A DNA stretch of 64,000 nucleotides from assembly GCF_030733385.1 (NCBI RefSeq), contig NZ_JASHJC010000011.1:62001-126000 (forward strand). The letters run 5' to 3'. The translations under genes and the position numbers were made by a program. This DNA is from Roseovarius sp. MMSF_3359. GTDB taxonomy: Bacteria > Pseudomonadota > Alphaproteobacteria > Rhodobacterales > Rhodobacteraceae. The notes under the pieces were generated by a model. The model did no database searches, was not told the DNA's origin, and was given only the letters and a program-made list of their open reading frames with translations. Shown here in pieces: positions 39,372 to 47,860 of the stretch (position 1 is its first letter; each line of letters begins with the position of its first letter).

Positions 39372-39701
39372 ATGAGCGAGGAATCCCTGAACACCGACCG
39401 TCTTTACCTGGCGCTCACGCGCCCGGCGATGGTGTTCGGCGTGCCTCTGGAGGCGGCCTTCATCTCTGTGATGATCGGCGGGCTGGCGATGATCCTCGGG
39501 GATTCGCTCTTCTACCTGATCCTCGCCGTGCCCCTGCTGGTGATTTCCTACTTCATCGTGAAACGCGACCAGAACGCTTTTCGTATACTCTTCCGCTTCT
39601 TCGATACCGGTGCCAAATGCCGCAACCGCGGGTTCTGGGGCGGCTCCTCACCCTCTCCCCTGCAGGTTCAACGGCGCTACCGCATCGAGGAGGTCGACTG
39701 A
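39372..39701 (+). CDS. virB3: VirB3-like inner-membrane protein
   Basis: A 109-residue protein beginning SEESLNTDRLYLALTRPAMVFGVPLEAAF, which is the diagnostic VirB3 N-terminus (LTRPxMVFGVP), then two TM helices (VMIGGLAMILGDSLFYLILAVPLLVISYFIV). VirB3 assembles with VirB4 in the inner-membrane platform. The stop overlaps the virB4 start by 1 base. Confidence 0.92.
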   Translation: MSEESLNTDRLYLALTRPAMVFGVPLEAAFISVMIGGLAMILGDSLFYLILAVPLLVISYFIVKRDQNAFRILFRFFDTGAKCRNRGFWGGSSPSPLQVQRRYRIEEVD

Positions 39702-42058
39702 TGGGGTTTGGCCGCGCGCTCAAACGCGAAATCACCGCCACGGACTACCTGCCCTTCCTGCGCCACGCGGATGCGCACACCATTATCACGACCGGGCGCG
39801 GTGCTTTCCAAATGCTCAAGATCGAAGGCGCGTCCTTCCGCACAGCGGATACCAGCGGGATCAATGCGCTGCATGACGGGCTGAACCATCACATCCGCAA
39901 TGTCGCCGACGACAATGTCATGATCTATAGCCACGTCATTCGCAGCGAAGATCAGAGCTACCCCGGCGGTGCGTTCACATCCGATTTTGGGCGGTGGCTC
40001 GATGCGACCTACAGCGCCCAGATCCAGCAAAAGCACCTCTATCGCAACGATCTCTATCTCACGATCTACATGCAACCACGCGGGCTGGCGGGATCACGAT
40101 TTGCCAACGGCATCAGGCACGCCCGGAAAAGCCAGGTTGAGGTCGATCAGGATCTCTTGGATGCACTCGACGACAAGGCGTCGCTGCTGGCCAAAAACCT
40201 CGCCCGCTACGGCGCGCGGCGCCTTGGTCTCGCCGAGAGTGATCGCGGTTTTACCTGTTCCGAACCCATGAGCGTGTTGCGCCAGATCATCACAGGTCGC
40301 ACTCAGCTCCTGCCGCTGGTGCGCGGATCAATCGGGTCGGCGCTCTATACGAACCGGGTGATCTTTGGCCGCGAGGCGCTGGAAATCCGCCATCCGGCAG
40401 ACTCCAGTTTTGGCGCCATGTTCGGCATCAAAGAATATCCGGCCGTCACCCGCCCCACCATGCTGGACGATCTGCTGACAGCGCCGTTCCGCTTCGTGCT
40501 GTCGCAATCCTTCCGCCCCATCGCGCGGGCCGACGCGCTCAAAACCATGACGCTCAAGGAAGGCCGGATGCGCAATGCCGGGGATGATGCAATCTCCCAG
40601 GCAGACGAGCTGCAGACTGCGCGCGACGATCTGATGGCGGGCAATTTCGTGATGGGCGAGCACAACCTGTCCTTGCTCATCCTCGGCGACAATCTGGAGA
40701 CGGTCCGGGGACATGTGGCGGACGCGAGCAACCTGCTGGCCAATTCCGGCGCGATTGTCGCCCGCGAGGACCTGGGGCTTGAAAGCGCCTTCTGGGCACA
40801 GCTGCCCGGCAATCATGCGAAGCGCCTGCGCCCCGCCCTGATGACCAGCCGGAACTTTGCCTCCCTTTCGCCATTGCACAATTACCCCACAGGGCATCGT
40901 GACGGCAATCACTGGGGCAAGGCCGTCGCCAAGCTGAAAACCACCGCCGACAGCGCCTTCTATCTCAATTTCCATATGGGCGACCTCGGGCATACCGCGA
41001 TCTATGGTCCCTCTGGATCAGGCAAAACCGTGGTCATCAACTTCGCCCTCTCCCAGCTTGAAAAGCTCGATGTGAAACGCGTGCTCTTCGACAAGGATCG
41101 CGGCGGGGAAATCTTCGTTCGCGCCTCGGGCGGCACATATCTCGCGCTGCAGACCGGCGAGAAAACCGGCTGCGCGCCCTTCAAGGCACTGGAACTGACA
41201 CCGGCCAATGAGGCCTTCCTGGTGGCTCTGGTGACATCCATGCTGGCCGATCCGCAGCATCCGTTGACGGCGAACGACACGTCCCGAATTGAGGCCGCTG
41301 TGGCCGGTCTTGGCAACGTCCCGCAGGATCAGCGCTCGGTCTCGGTGCTGCGCGAGCTGATCGGGTTCGGCTCCGGTGAGGCCGATGACATCGGCAACCG
41401 GCTGGACAAATGGGCCGAGGGCGGACGGCTCTCCTGGGTTTTTGACAATGATCGCGATGAGATCGGGTTTGACGCGAACCTGATCGGCTTCGACATCACC
41501 TCGTTTCTGGATGACCCCGTCATCCGCAATCCGATGATGATGTATCTCATGCACCGGGTCGAGCAGCTCATCACCGGTCAGCGCATCGCCATCGTCATCG
41601 ATGAATTCTGGAAGGCGCTGGCCGATCCGTTCTTCGTCGCCTTCGTCAAGGACAAGCTCAAGGTGATCCGAAAGCAGAACGGTATCGTGATCGCGGGCAC
41701 CCAGTCGACCTCCGATGTCGTGCAGAGCCCCATCGCCCGAACCGTCATCGAACAATGCGCCACCCAGATCTTCTTCGGAAACGAACGCGCCGATGAGGAT
41801 GAACTGACCCGAAGCTTCGGCATGACCCATCGCGAGTATCGGATCGTGCGCAATGAACTTTCGGTCGGGCAGTTCCTGATCAAGCAGGGCGGCAATTCGG
41901 TGGTCTGCGAGCTTGATTTGCGCGGGCAGGAGGACGCCTTAGCGATCCTGTCGGGCCGCACCGATACCACGGCGCTCATGAATCGCATCCGGGCAGAGCA
42001 TCCTGAGCCCTCGGGGTGGCTCCCCCTTTTCCACGCCAAGCGAAAGGACCTCACATGA
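39701..42058 (+). CDS. virB4: VirB4 ATPase
   Basis: A 785-residue T4SS ATPase. The N-terminal domain (1-400) is of VirB4 type, with FAHAD-like TDYLPFLRHADAHTI and MIYSHVIRSE. The ATPase core has Walker A YGPSGSGKTVV (about 434-444) and Walker B IAIVIDEFWKAL (about 628-639). It powers pilus assembly and substrate transfer. Start by TGATGG coupling to virB3; ATGA coupling to virB5. Confidence 0.95.
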   Translation: MGFGRALKREITATDYLPFLRHADAHTIITTGRGAFQMLKIEGASFRTADTSGINALHDGLNHHIRNVADDNVMIYSHVIRSEDQSYPGGAFTSDFGRWLDATYSAQIQQKHLYRNDLYLTIYMQPRGLAGSRFANGIRHARKSQVEVDQDLLDALDDKASLLAKNLARYGARRLGLAESDRGFTCSEPMSVLRQIITGRTQLLPLVRGSIGSALYTNRVIFGREALEIRHPADSSFGAMFGIKEYPAVTRPTMLDDLLTAPFRFVLSQSFRPIARADALKTMTLKEGRMRNAGDDAISQADELQTARDDLMAGNFVMGEHNLSLLILGDNLETVRGHVADASNLLANSGAIVAREDLGLESAFWAQLPGNHAKRLRPALMTSRNFASLSPLHNYPTGHRDGNHWGKAVAKLKTTADSAFYLNFHMGDLGHTAIYGPSGSGKTVVINFALSQLEKLDVKRVLFDKDRGGEIFVRASGGTYLALQTGEKTGCAPFKALELTPANEAFLVALVTSMLADPQHPLTANDTSRIEAAVAGLGNVPQDQRSVSVLRELIGFGSGEADDIGNRLDKWAEGGRLSWVFDNDRDEIGFDANLIGFDITSFLDDPVIRNPMMMYLMHRVEQLITGQRIAIVIDEFWKALADPFFVAFVKDKLKVIRKQNGIVIAGTQSTSDVVQSPIARTVIEQCATQIFFGNERADEDELTRSFGMTHREYRIVRNELSVGQFLIKQGGNSVVCELDLRGQEDALAILSGRTDTTALMNRIRAEHPEPSGWLPLFHAKRKDLT

Positions 42059-42756
42059 CACTCAAACCCGCGCTTTTGGTGTGCGCTCTGGCCTTGTCCA
42101 CGCCTGCATATGCGGGCGGTGTGCCGGTCATTGACGCCACCGCCATCGCCAATTCCAAGGCGGAGTTCGCCAAGGAAATCGCCCAGATGGTCAAGGAGCT
42201 GGAAGAAGCCAAGCGGCTCTATGATGCGGTCAACGGGCTGACCGAAATGGCCGATATTGTCGATGCGCTCAACGATCCCAAGGTGCGCGAGCTTCTCGGG
42301 CCAGAGGCCATGTCCATCGCAAGCGCCCTCGATGTGAACATCGATGCCCTGGGCGATCTGTCGGACACCGCCAACGAGTTTCTGGATCACACGCGGGTGA
42401 CAGCGGCGGACGTGTCTGCAGAGGATTTCTACCGCCAGGAGCTTGATCGCATCGGTGCTCGAACGGCTCGCGATGCAGCGGTTGGAGATCGCATCGTTCA
42501 ATCCGCCGACGACCGCCTGGCCGGGCTGGAACAGTTGCGTCAGGCAATCGGAACCGCCTCCACCCAGAAGGAAATCGACGCCCTGCAGGCCCGTCTGCAG
42601 GTCGAATCCGCCATGCTGCAAAACGACACCAACCGTATCCAAGGCCTCGCCATGCTGCAGGAGGCGCAGAGCGCGGTCGAGGCGCAAAGGCAGAGGGAAA
42701 TTGCAGCCCAAAATCGCGCATCAACTATGAAAGCCGCAGAGGAACTATACAAATGA
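42055..42756 (+). CDS. virB5: VirB5-like minor pilin / adhesin
   Basis: A 233-residue secreted protein with signal peptide (LVCALALSTPAYA), then a long helical body (VIDATAIANSKAEFAKEIAQMVKELEEAKRLYDAV...; GLEQLRQAIGTASTQKEIDALQARLQVE) typical of VirB5/TrwJ. Its helices form coiled coils at the pilus tip. The start overlaps the virB4 stop (ATGA) and the stop overlaps the next start. Confidence 0.85.
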   Translation: MTLKPALLVCALALSTPAYAGGVPVIDATAIANSKAEFAKEIAQMVKELEEAKRLYDAVNGLTEMADIVDALNDPKVRELLGPEAMSIASALDVNIDALGDLSDTANEFLDHTRVTAADVSAEDFYRQELDRIGARTARDAAVGDRIVQSADDRLAGLEQLRQAIGTASTQKEIDALQARLQVESAMLQNDTNRIQGLAMLQEAQSAVEAQRQREIAAQNRASTMKAAEELYK

Positions 42757-43022
42757 AACTCAATCTAAGACTTCTAGCTGCAATGCCACTCATGCTTGTC
42801 ATTTCGGCCTGCAAGGAAGACGAGCCGAACCATACCGTCCAATATTTTCAGGAAAACAAGCAGGCGCGCGAAGAGACGTTGGCGAATTGCGAGGTCACGG
42901 ACGATGCAATATCTGATGCTAATTGCGTGAATGCTATCGAGGCAGCGCACATCATCGCGCGCGAACAAGACCGTCAAAGCAAAAGAGATGCCGTCAAATC
43001 ACTATACGGCGACGGGAGCTGA
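42753..43022 (+). CDS. eexN: EexN-type entry exclusion lipoprotein
   Basis: An 89-residue lipoprotein: lipobox ISAC with C20, then NHTVQYFQENKQAREETLANC and DANCVNAIEAAHI. The YxxxN..R....A.C and CVNA elements are those of EexN entry-exclusion proteins, which stop a recipient from accepting a related plasmid. It is between VirB5 and VirB6, the normal place for such genes in IncW/Trw-like systems. This gene and the start of virB6 are noticeably more A/T-rich than their flanks. Confidence 0.85.
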   Translation: MKLNLRLLAAMPLMLVISACKEDEPNHTVQYFQENKQAREETLANCEVTDDAISDANCVNAIEAAHIIAREQDRQSKRDAVKSLYGDGS

Positions 43023-43031
43023 GCAGCGACA

Positions 43032-43913
43032 ATGTGGCAGGGCCTTTACGATAATTTCATAAGCAATGTGACGTCAAAGGCTGACGCCATTGCCGGAAAC
43101 ATGTCGTCGGCTCTCACCGCTCCGCTCACAGCTGCAATGACATTGTACCTAATTCTCTATGGTGTTGCGATCATGCGGGGCGCAATTCAGGAACCCGCTC
43201 TTGATTTCGCCATTCGCGGTATCAAGCTCGCTATCATTTGGTCCCTCGTCTCTTCAGCGGGAGATTATACGAACTGGGTTGGAAGCACGATCACTGATGG
43301 CACATCTGATTTCGTAAATTCACTCACAGGTGGTTCCGGGACGATACCGGGGGATTCAGTTATGGTTCAAGCTCACGAGTTTTCCGACAGAGTACAGGAG
43401 AAATACGCGAGCGAGAGCTGGACTGGTGTGATTATCGGCGGAATAATTTCTATCGTTATTCTTGTCGCTGCCTTCTTCTTCGCGGCAATTTCTTTTGTTG
43501 TCAGCTTGTTGACTACGTTCGCCCTCGCTGTGATGGCGGCAATAGGCCCATTGTTCATATGTTTTGCCCTGTTTGATGCGACGCGGGGGTGGTTCTTCGC
43601 ATGGCTGGGGCAGGTCCTGAACTTTGCATTGGTGAAATTGCTTGTCATCGTACTGACAATCGTAATTGTCGGTTTGCTGGGTAGCATTTACACGAAAACA
43701 TCAGTGCTTGATATCGGCGTCGCCTGGGGCGCCTACGTAAGCGGCCTCCTGTGCTCGATATTCTTCTTCCTTCTCATTCCCTCCGTAGCCTCCGGGCTTT
43801 CAGCCGGTGCGCAGGCCTCGACGGGCATGTTGCAGCGCTCCATCGAACGCAATCTTGGCATTCGAACGCGCGGCGGCTCAGGCGGTGCCCGGGGGAGCGC
43901 GACACGAACGTAG
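43032..43913 (+). CDS. virB6: VirB6/TrbL-like inner-membrane channel protein
   Basis: A 293-residue membrane protein with about six TM helices: SALTAPLTAAMTLYLILYGVAIMRG, VIIGGIISIVILVAAFFFAAISFVVSLLTTFALAVMAAIGPLFICFALF (with FDATRGWFFAWLGQVLNFAL, the conserved VirB6 signature), and a cytoplasmic tail (TRGGSGGARGSATRT). It lines the substrate path across the inner membrane. Codon use is A/T-rich until about 43790, then returns to the local high-GC style. The same AT-rich style marks EexN just before it. Confidence 0.9.
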   Translation: MWQGLYDNFISNVTSKADAIAGNMSSALTAPLTAAMTLYLILYGVAIMRGAIQEPALDFAIRGIKLAIIWSLVSSAGDYTNWVGSTITDGTSDFVNSLTGGSGTIPGDSVMVQAHEFSDRVQEKYASESWTGVIIGGIISIVILVAAFFFAAISFVVSLLTTFALAVMAAIGPLFICFALFDATRGWFFAWLGQVLNFALVKLLVIVLTIVIVGLLGSIYTKTSVLDIGVAWGAYVSGLLCSIFFFLLIPSVASGLSAGAQASTGMLQRSIERNLGIRTRGGSGGARGSATRT

Positions 43914-43958
43914 CGCGGGACATCTCCCGCACCTCCATTCACTGATCAAGGTCAACCG

Positions 43959-44147
43959 ATGAACAAATTCACATTTCTTGCCCTGCTCCTCGCAGCGGGA
44001 TGCGCCTCAACGACTCCCCTGCCTGACGTTCAGGGGTCGGTCGTACGCCCGCTCAATCCTACGCAATGGGACTATCAGGAAGCCCTTCAACGCAAACAGG
44101 CCGAGATCGGAGTCAGACGGTCGGGGGTCTCGAATGATCCAGAATGA
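43959..44147 (+). CDS. virB7: VirB7-like lipoprotein
   Basis: A 62-residue lipoprotein with a lipobox at C15 (LLLAAGC). The short mature part SVVRPLNPTQWDYQEALQRKQAEIGVRR has the linear, Pro-containing form of VirB7/TrwH proteins that stabilise VirB9 in the outer-membrane core. It overlaps the VirB8 start by 14 bases. Confidence 0.75.
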   Translation: MNKFTFLALLLAAGCASTTPLPDVQGSVVRPLNPTQWDYQEALQRKQAEIGVRRSGVSNDPE

Positions 44148-44817
44148 CAAGGAACTTCGGGCGTATCTTGCCGAGGCCCGCACCTTCGACCAGGACCGGC
44201 TGTTGGCCGCGCGGCGTTCAACCCGTCTGGCCTGGACCATCGCCGGCATGGCCAGCGTCTTGGCCTGTGCCAGCGTGATCGCCGTTGCCGCCCTCGCGCC
44301 GCTCAAATCCGTCGAGCCCTTCGTGATCCGCGTCGATCAGGCCACCGGTGTGCCCGAGGTCATGACAGCGCTCACGGATGGTCAGGAAGACTATGACGAG
44401 GCCGTCGCCAAGTATTTCCTCGCGCTCTATGTGCGCACCCGCGAGGGTTATTCCTATGCGGCGCGCAGCACGATTTTTGACCATGTGCAGATCATGTCGG
44501 GCCCCGAAGAACAGGGCGAATTCTCGGCGCAATACAACGCATCCAATCCCGACAGTCCGCAATATCTCTTTGGCAAGAAAACCAAGGCCGAGGTTCAAAT
44601 CCGGTCGGTCTCGTTCCTGGATGATGGGCTGGCGCAAGTGCGCTTCTACCGGATCACCAAGCACGAAGACGAAGACCTCGAGCGGCGCAGCCAATGGGTC
44701 GCCACGCTCACCTATACGTTCGACGGTCAGGCGGAAATCAGTGCGCAGGACCGTATGATCAACCCGCTCGGCTTTGTCGTGACCGACTACCGCGCAGACC
44801 CGGAGGTGATCCAATGA
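44134..44817 (+). CDS. virB8: VirB8-like core complex protein
   Basis: A 227-residue bitopic protein with a cytoplasmic N-terminus, one TM (residues 30-50) and a periplasmic NTF2-like domain (KSVEPFVIRVDQATG, YSYAARSTIFDHVQIMSGPEEQGEFSAQYN, NPLGFVVTDYRADPE). The motif NPLGFxVxxYRxDPE ends most VirB8 proteins. VirB8 bridges VirB5, B6, B9 and B10. Start at ATG 44134. Stop overlaps VirB9 by 4 bases. Confidence 0.92.
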   Translation: MIQNDKELRAYLAEARTFDQDRLLAARRSTRLAWTIAGMASVLACASVIAVAALAPLKSVEPFVIRVDQATGVPEVMTALTDGQEDYDEAVAKYFLALYVRTREGYSYAARSTIFDHVQIMSGPEEQGEFSAQYNASNPDSPQYLFGKKTKAEVQIRSVSFLDDGLAQVRFYRITKHEDEDLERRSQWVATLTYTFDGQAEISAQDRMINPLGFVVTDYRADPEVIQ

Positions 44818-45665
44818 AACGCCTGATCGCTCTTACCACCGCCGCGATGCTGGCCGCATCACCTGCCCTGGCTTTGGACGTACCCAATCCCAGCAGTTCC
44901 GACAGCCGCGTCCGCTCGGTCAACTACAATGAATGGGACGTGGTGCGTGTTGTCGGCACGGTGCGCACGGCGGTGCAGATCGTCTTCGACCAGTCCGAGG
45001 AGATCCTTGATGTCGGCGGCGGCGACACGGTTGCCTGGGAATTCAAACCACGGGGCAACATCCTCTATCTGAAAGCCCGCGAGCCGCATCCGCCGACAAA
45101 CCTGCAGATCGCAACCGTCCGGTCCGACGGCACGACACGAACCTATTCTTTCGAGCTCATCACCCGCGAAGGTGACATCATGGCGAACAACCGCGATGTC
45201 TATTTCCAGGTCCGGTTCCGCTATCCCCGTGATGAGGCCGAAGCGCGCCGTGCCTCGCGCGCATCGGAACGCCAGGCCGCGCAGGAACAGGCGGCGCGCG
45301 CCCGCCTGTCTGACTCCGTCGCCCATTCCGGGACGAAGAACTGGAAATACCTGGCCGCCGGGTCGCGCAGCCTGCAGCCCGCGTCGGTGTATGACAATGG
45401 CGACATGACGGTGCTGAGTTTCAAGCGCAGCAATCGTCTGCCGGCCGTCTACATGGTCAGCGCCGATGGCGAAGAGCGCCTGGCCAATACCACGGTTCAT
45501 CGCAATGAGGTCATCGTACACGGCGTGGCCCATGAGATCCGCCTGCGGCTCGGGCGGGAGGTGACAGCGATCTACAACATGGGTGTCGGCAAGGGGCACA
45601 CCACGATCAGCACCGGCACCACCAGCCATGTGGTCGAGCGCGAAATCATCGGAGGGCCAAACTGA
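44814..45665 (+). CDS. virB9: VirB9-like outer-membrane core protein
   Basis: A 283-residue secreted protein: signal peptide (LIALTTAAMLAASPALA), N-terminal domain (SRVRSVNYNEWDVVRVVGTVRTAVQIVFD; GDTVAWEFKPRGNILYLKAREPHPPTNLQIAT) and C-terminal VirB9 domain (SLQPASVYDNGDMTVLSFKRSNRLPAVYMVSADGEE, binding VirB7). An Ala/Arg-rich linker (RDEAEARRASRASERQAAQEQAARAR) joins them. ATGA overlap with virB8; TGATGG overlap with virB10. Confidence 0.93.
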   Translation: MKRLIALTTAAMLAASPALALDVPNPSSSDSRVRSVNYNEWDVVRVVGTVRTAVQIVFDQSEEILDVGGGDTVAWEFKPRGNILYLKAREPHPPTNLQIATVRSDGTTRTYSFELITREGDIMANNRDVYFQVRFRYPRDEAEARRASRASERQAAQEQAARARLSDSVAHSGTKNWKYLAAGSRSLQPASVYDNGDMTVLSFKRSNRLPAVYMVSADGEERLANTTVHRNEVIVHGVAHEIRLRLGREVTAIYNMGVGKGHTTISTGTTSHVVEREIIGGPN

Positions 45666-46801
45666 TGGCAAAGGATCAGGATCATCCGAGCGAAGGACAA
45701 ACCCTGGAAGGCGAGCGAGGCATCACCTCGATCACCGAAGCCTCCGGCAAAGGAGGTGGCGCAGAGTTCGGCAAAAAGCTTGGGCTGGCGGCAGGCATCG
45801 CCTTCCTGGGTGTGCTGGCCTGGTTGCAATGGCCCTCGGCCAAAGAAGAACCCACCGAGACGGTGGCGGAAAGCACCCGCCGCATTCGTGCGGGCGGGGA
45901 GTTTCAGCCGGCGGAGATTTCCGATCCACAGCCCGAGGCTGTCACACCAGCGGCGGTGAAGGTCGACACCCCAGCCGTTGGTCCGATCGAGCAGATCCGG
46001 AACGAACAGGCGGTGCTGCCTGCGGAACCATCCGAGGCAGAGCTGCTCTTTGAAAGTTCCAAACGGGCGCCGCTCATGGCCTATGAGGGCGCATTGCCGG
46101 CAAAACCGGCAACGGATGCAGCCACACCCGCCGAGGGCGGTTTCTTCGGATCGTCGACGGACGCACAGGGCACCTCCGGTCTTGCCGGTGATCTGAAACC
46201 GACAAAGCTCGACGGCAGCCGCGCGACCGTCCTGGCAAATCCGCATCTGACGATCACCCAAGGCACGATCATTCCCTGCGTGCTGGACACGGCCATGGAT
46301 TCCTCGCAGCCCGGCATGGTGCGCTGTACCGTCACCGATGACATCTATGCCACCACTGGTACCGTCGTTCTTCTGGAAAAAGGCACGCGGATCGTCGGTC
46401 AATATCGTGGCGGGTTGCAGCGCGGGACTCAGCGTCTCTTCGTGATCTGGACCCGGGCGGAAACGCCCAATGGCGTGATCGTCACGCTGGATTCTGCCGG
46501 AACCGACGGGCTTGGCCGCGCCGGTTTTGATGGCGATATCGACACCAAGTTCTGGACCCGGTTCGGCGGCACGATGCTGCTGTCGGTGATCGACGATACA
46601 CTGGCCGCGCTTGTGGTCAGTTCCAGCAATGCCGACACGATCGAGAACACCACCAACGGGGCCAGCAACCTGGCCCAGACGGAACTGCAAAGCACGATCA
46701 ACGTACCGATCGTTCTGCGCAAGAACCAGGGCGAAGAGGTCGCGGTCATGGTCGCACGCGATCTGGATTTTTCCGACGTCTATCGCTTGAAATCCCGGTG
46801 A
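45665..46801 (+). CDS. virB10: VirB10-like core protein (TrbI family)
   Basis: A 378-residue protein: cytoplasmic N-terminus, TM (about 38-56), Pro/Glu-rich periplasmic linker (60-130) and a C-terminal TrbI-like domain (from about 175; ITQGTIIPCVLDTAMDSSQPGMVRCTVTDDIYATTGTVVLLEKGTRIVGQYRGG; WTRAETPNGVIVTLDSAGTDGLGRAG). The final segment (RKNQGEEVAVMVARDLDFSDVYRLK) is conserved. It senses ATP use by VirD4/B11 and spans both membranes. Confidence 0.94.
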   Translation: MAKDQDHPSEGQTLEGERGITSITEASGKGGGAEFGKKLGLAAGIAFLGVLAWLQWPSAKEEPTETVAESTRRIRAGGEFQPAEISDPQPEAVTPAAVKVDTPAVGPIEQIRNEQAVLPAEPSEAELLFESSKRAPLMAYEGALPAKPATDAATPAEGGFFGSSTDAQGTSGLAGDLKPTKLDGSRATVLANPHLTITQGTIIPCVLDTAMDSSQPGMVRCTVTDDIYATTGTVVLLEKGTRIVGQYRGGLQRGTQRLFVIWTRAETPNGVIVTLDSAGTDGLGRAGFDGDIDTKFWTRFGGTMLLSVIDDTLAALVVSSSNADTIENTTNGASNLAQTELQSTINVPIVLRKNQGEEVAVMVARDLDFSDVYRLKSR

Positions 46802-46807
46802 GCCCGA

Positions 46808-47860
46808 ATGCCCGATGGAACCCAGCCACCGCTTGACGCTCACCAAACAACTAACCTGGCCCCTGCCGGGTTGGCCTCCTTTCTGGCGCCACTTCAACGC
46901 CACCTCGCGCGGCCGGAGGTGATCGAGCTTTGTATCAACCGGCCGCAGGAGCTGTTCATTGAAAGCTATGCGGGCTGGGAAAGAGAACAGATCGACGCGC
47001 TCAGTTTTGGCCATCTCAGCAGTTTTGCGACGACCGTGGCGACTTACACCAGGCAGTCGATTTCACCGACAAAGCCCATCCTCTCCGGGTCGCTTCCGGG
47101 CGGTGAACGGATCCAGATCGTCATCCCGCCCGCGGTGCCTGCCGGAACCATCAGCATCACCATCCGCAAGCCTTCCGATCGTGCCTTCACGCTGGAAGAC
47201 TACGATGCAGCGGGCATGTTCGACGACATCCTGCCGGAAACCGGGGCGCTGTCGGCCACGGACCAAGAGTTGCTCGATTTGCACGCGAAGAGATCGTGGA
47301 AGGCGTTTCTCCAACGCGCGGTCGCGACCCGGAAAAACATCCTGGTCTCCGGCGCTACCGGCTCAGGAAAAACCACCTTCGCCAAAGCCCTGATCCGTGA
47401 AATCCCCGAGAGCGAGCGCATCCTCACCATCGAAGACACGCTGGAACTGATCATCCCGCAGCCCAACCACGTGCGACTGATCTATTCGAAAGATGGCCAA
47501 GGACAGGCGAAGCTCTCGGCGCGGCAACTGCTGGAAAGTGCACTCCGCATGCGCCCCGATCGCATTCTGCTGCAGGAGCTGCGCGATTCCGCGGCCTTCT
47601 ATTACCTGCGCAACGTCAATACCGGCCATTCCGGCTCGATCACAACCATCCATGCGGACAGCGCGCTCCTGGCCTTCGAGCAGTTGGCGCTGCTGGTCAA
47701 GGAAAGCGAGGCGGGGCGCGATCTGAAGCGCACGGAAATCAAGGAGATGCTCTTCCAGATGGTCGACGTGGTCGTGCAGGTCAAACGCAGCGACGGGCGG
47801 TTTCGTATCACGGAAATCTACTTCGACCCGCGCCGCAAACTCAGCGGGGCCAATCCGTGA
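46808..47860 (+). CDS. virB11: VirB11-like traffic ATPase
   Basis: A 350-residue hexameric ATPase of the T4SS. N-terminal domain (VIELCINRPQELFIESYAGWE) and C-terminal RecA-like domain with Walker A SGATGSGKTTF (about 180-190), IEDTLELI, Walker B (RPDRILLQELR) and GHSGSITTIHAD. It drives substrate handover and pilus assembly. The coupling-protein gene starts as GTG at 47857, overlapping its stop. Confidence 0.95.
   Translation: MPDGTQPPLDAHQTTNLAPAGLASFLAPLQRHLARPEVIELCINRPQELFIESYAGWEREQIDALSFGHLSSFATTVATYTRQSISPTKPILSGSLPGGERIQIVIPPAVPAGTISITIRKPSDRAFTLEDYDAAGMFDDILPETGALSATDQELLDLHAKRSWKAFLQRAVATRKNILVSGATGSGKTTFAKALIREIPESERILTIEDTLELIIPQPNHVRLIYSKDGQGQAKLSARQLLESALRMRPDRILLQELRDSAAFYYLRNVNTGHSGSITTIHADSALLAFEQLALLVKESEAGRDLKRTEIKEMLFQMVDVVVQVKRSDGRFRITEIYFDPRRKLSGANP

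Noticed and set aside
41578..42711. A 377-codon minus-strand frame across virB4-virB5
   Set aside because: Antisense to the VirB4 Walker B region and VirB5; no independent support.
45572..47014. A 480-codon minus-strand frame across virB9-virB11
   Set aside because: It spans three well-supported, overlapping T4SS genes and has no family similarity.
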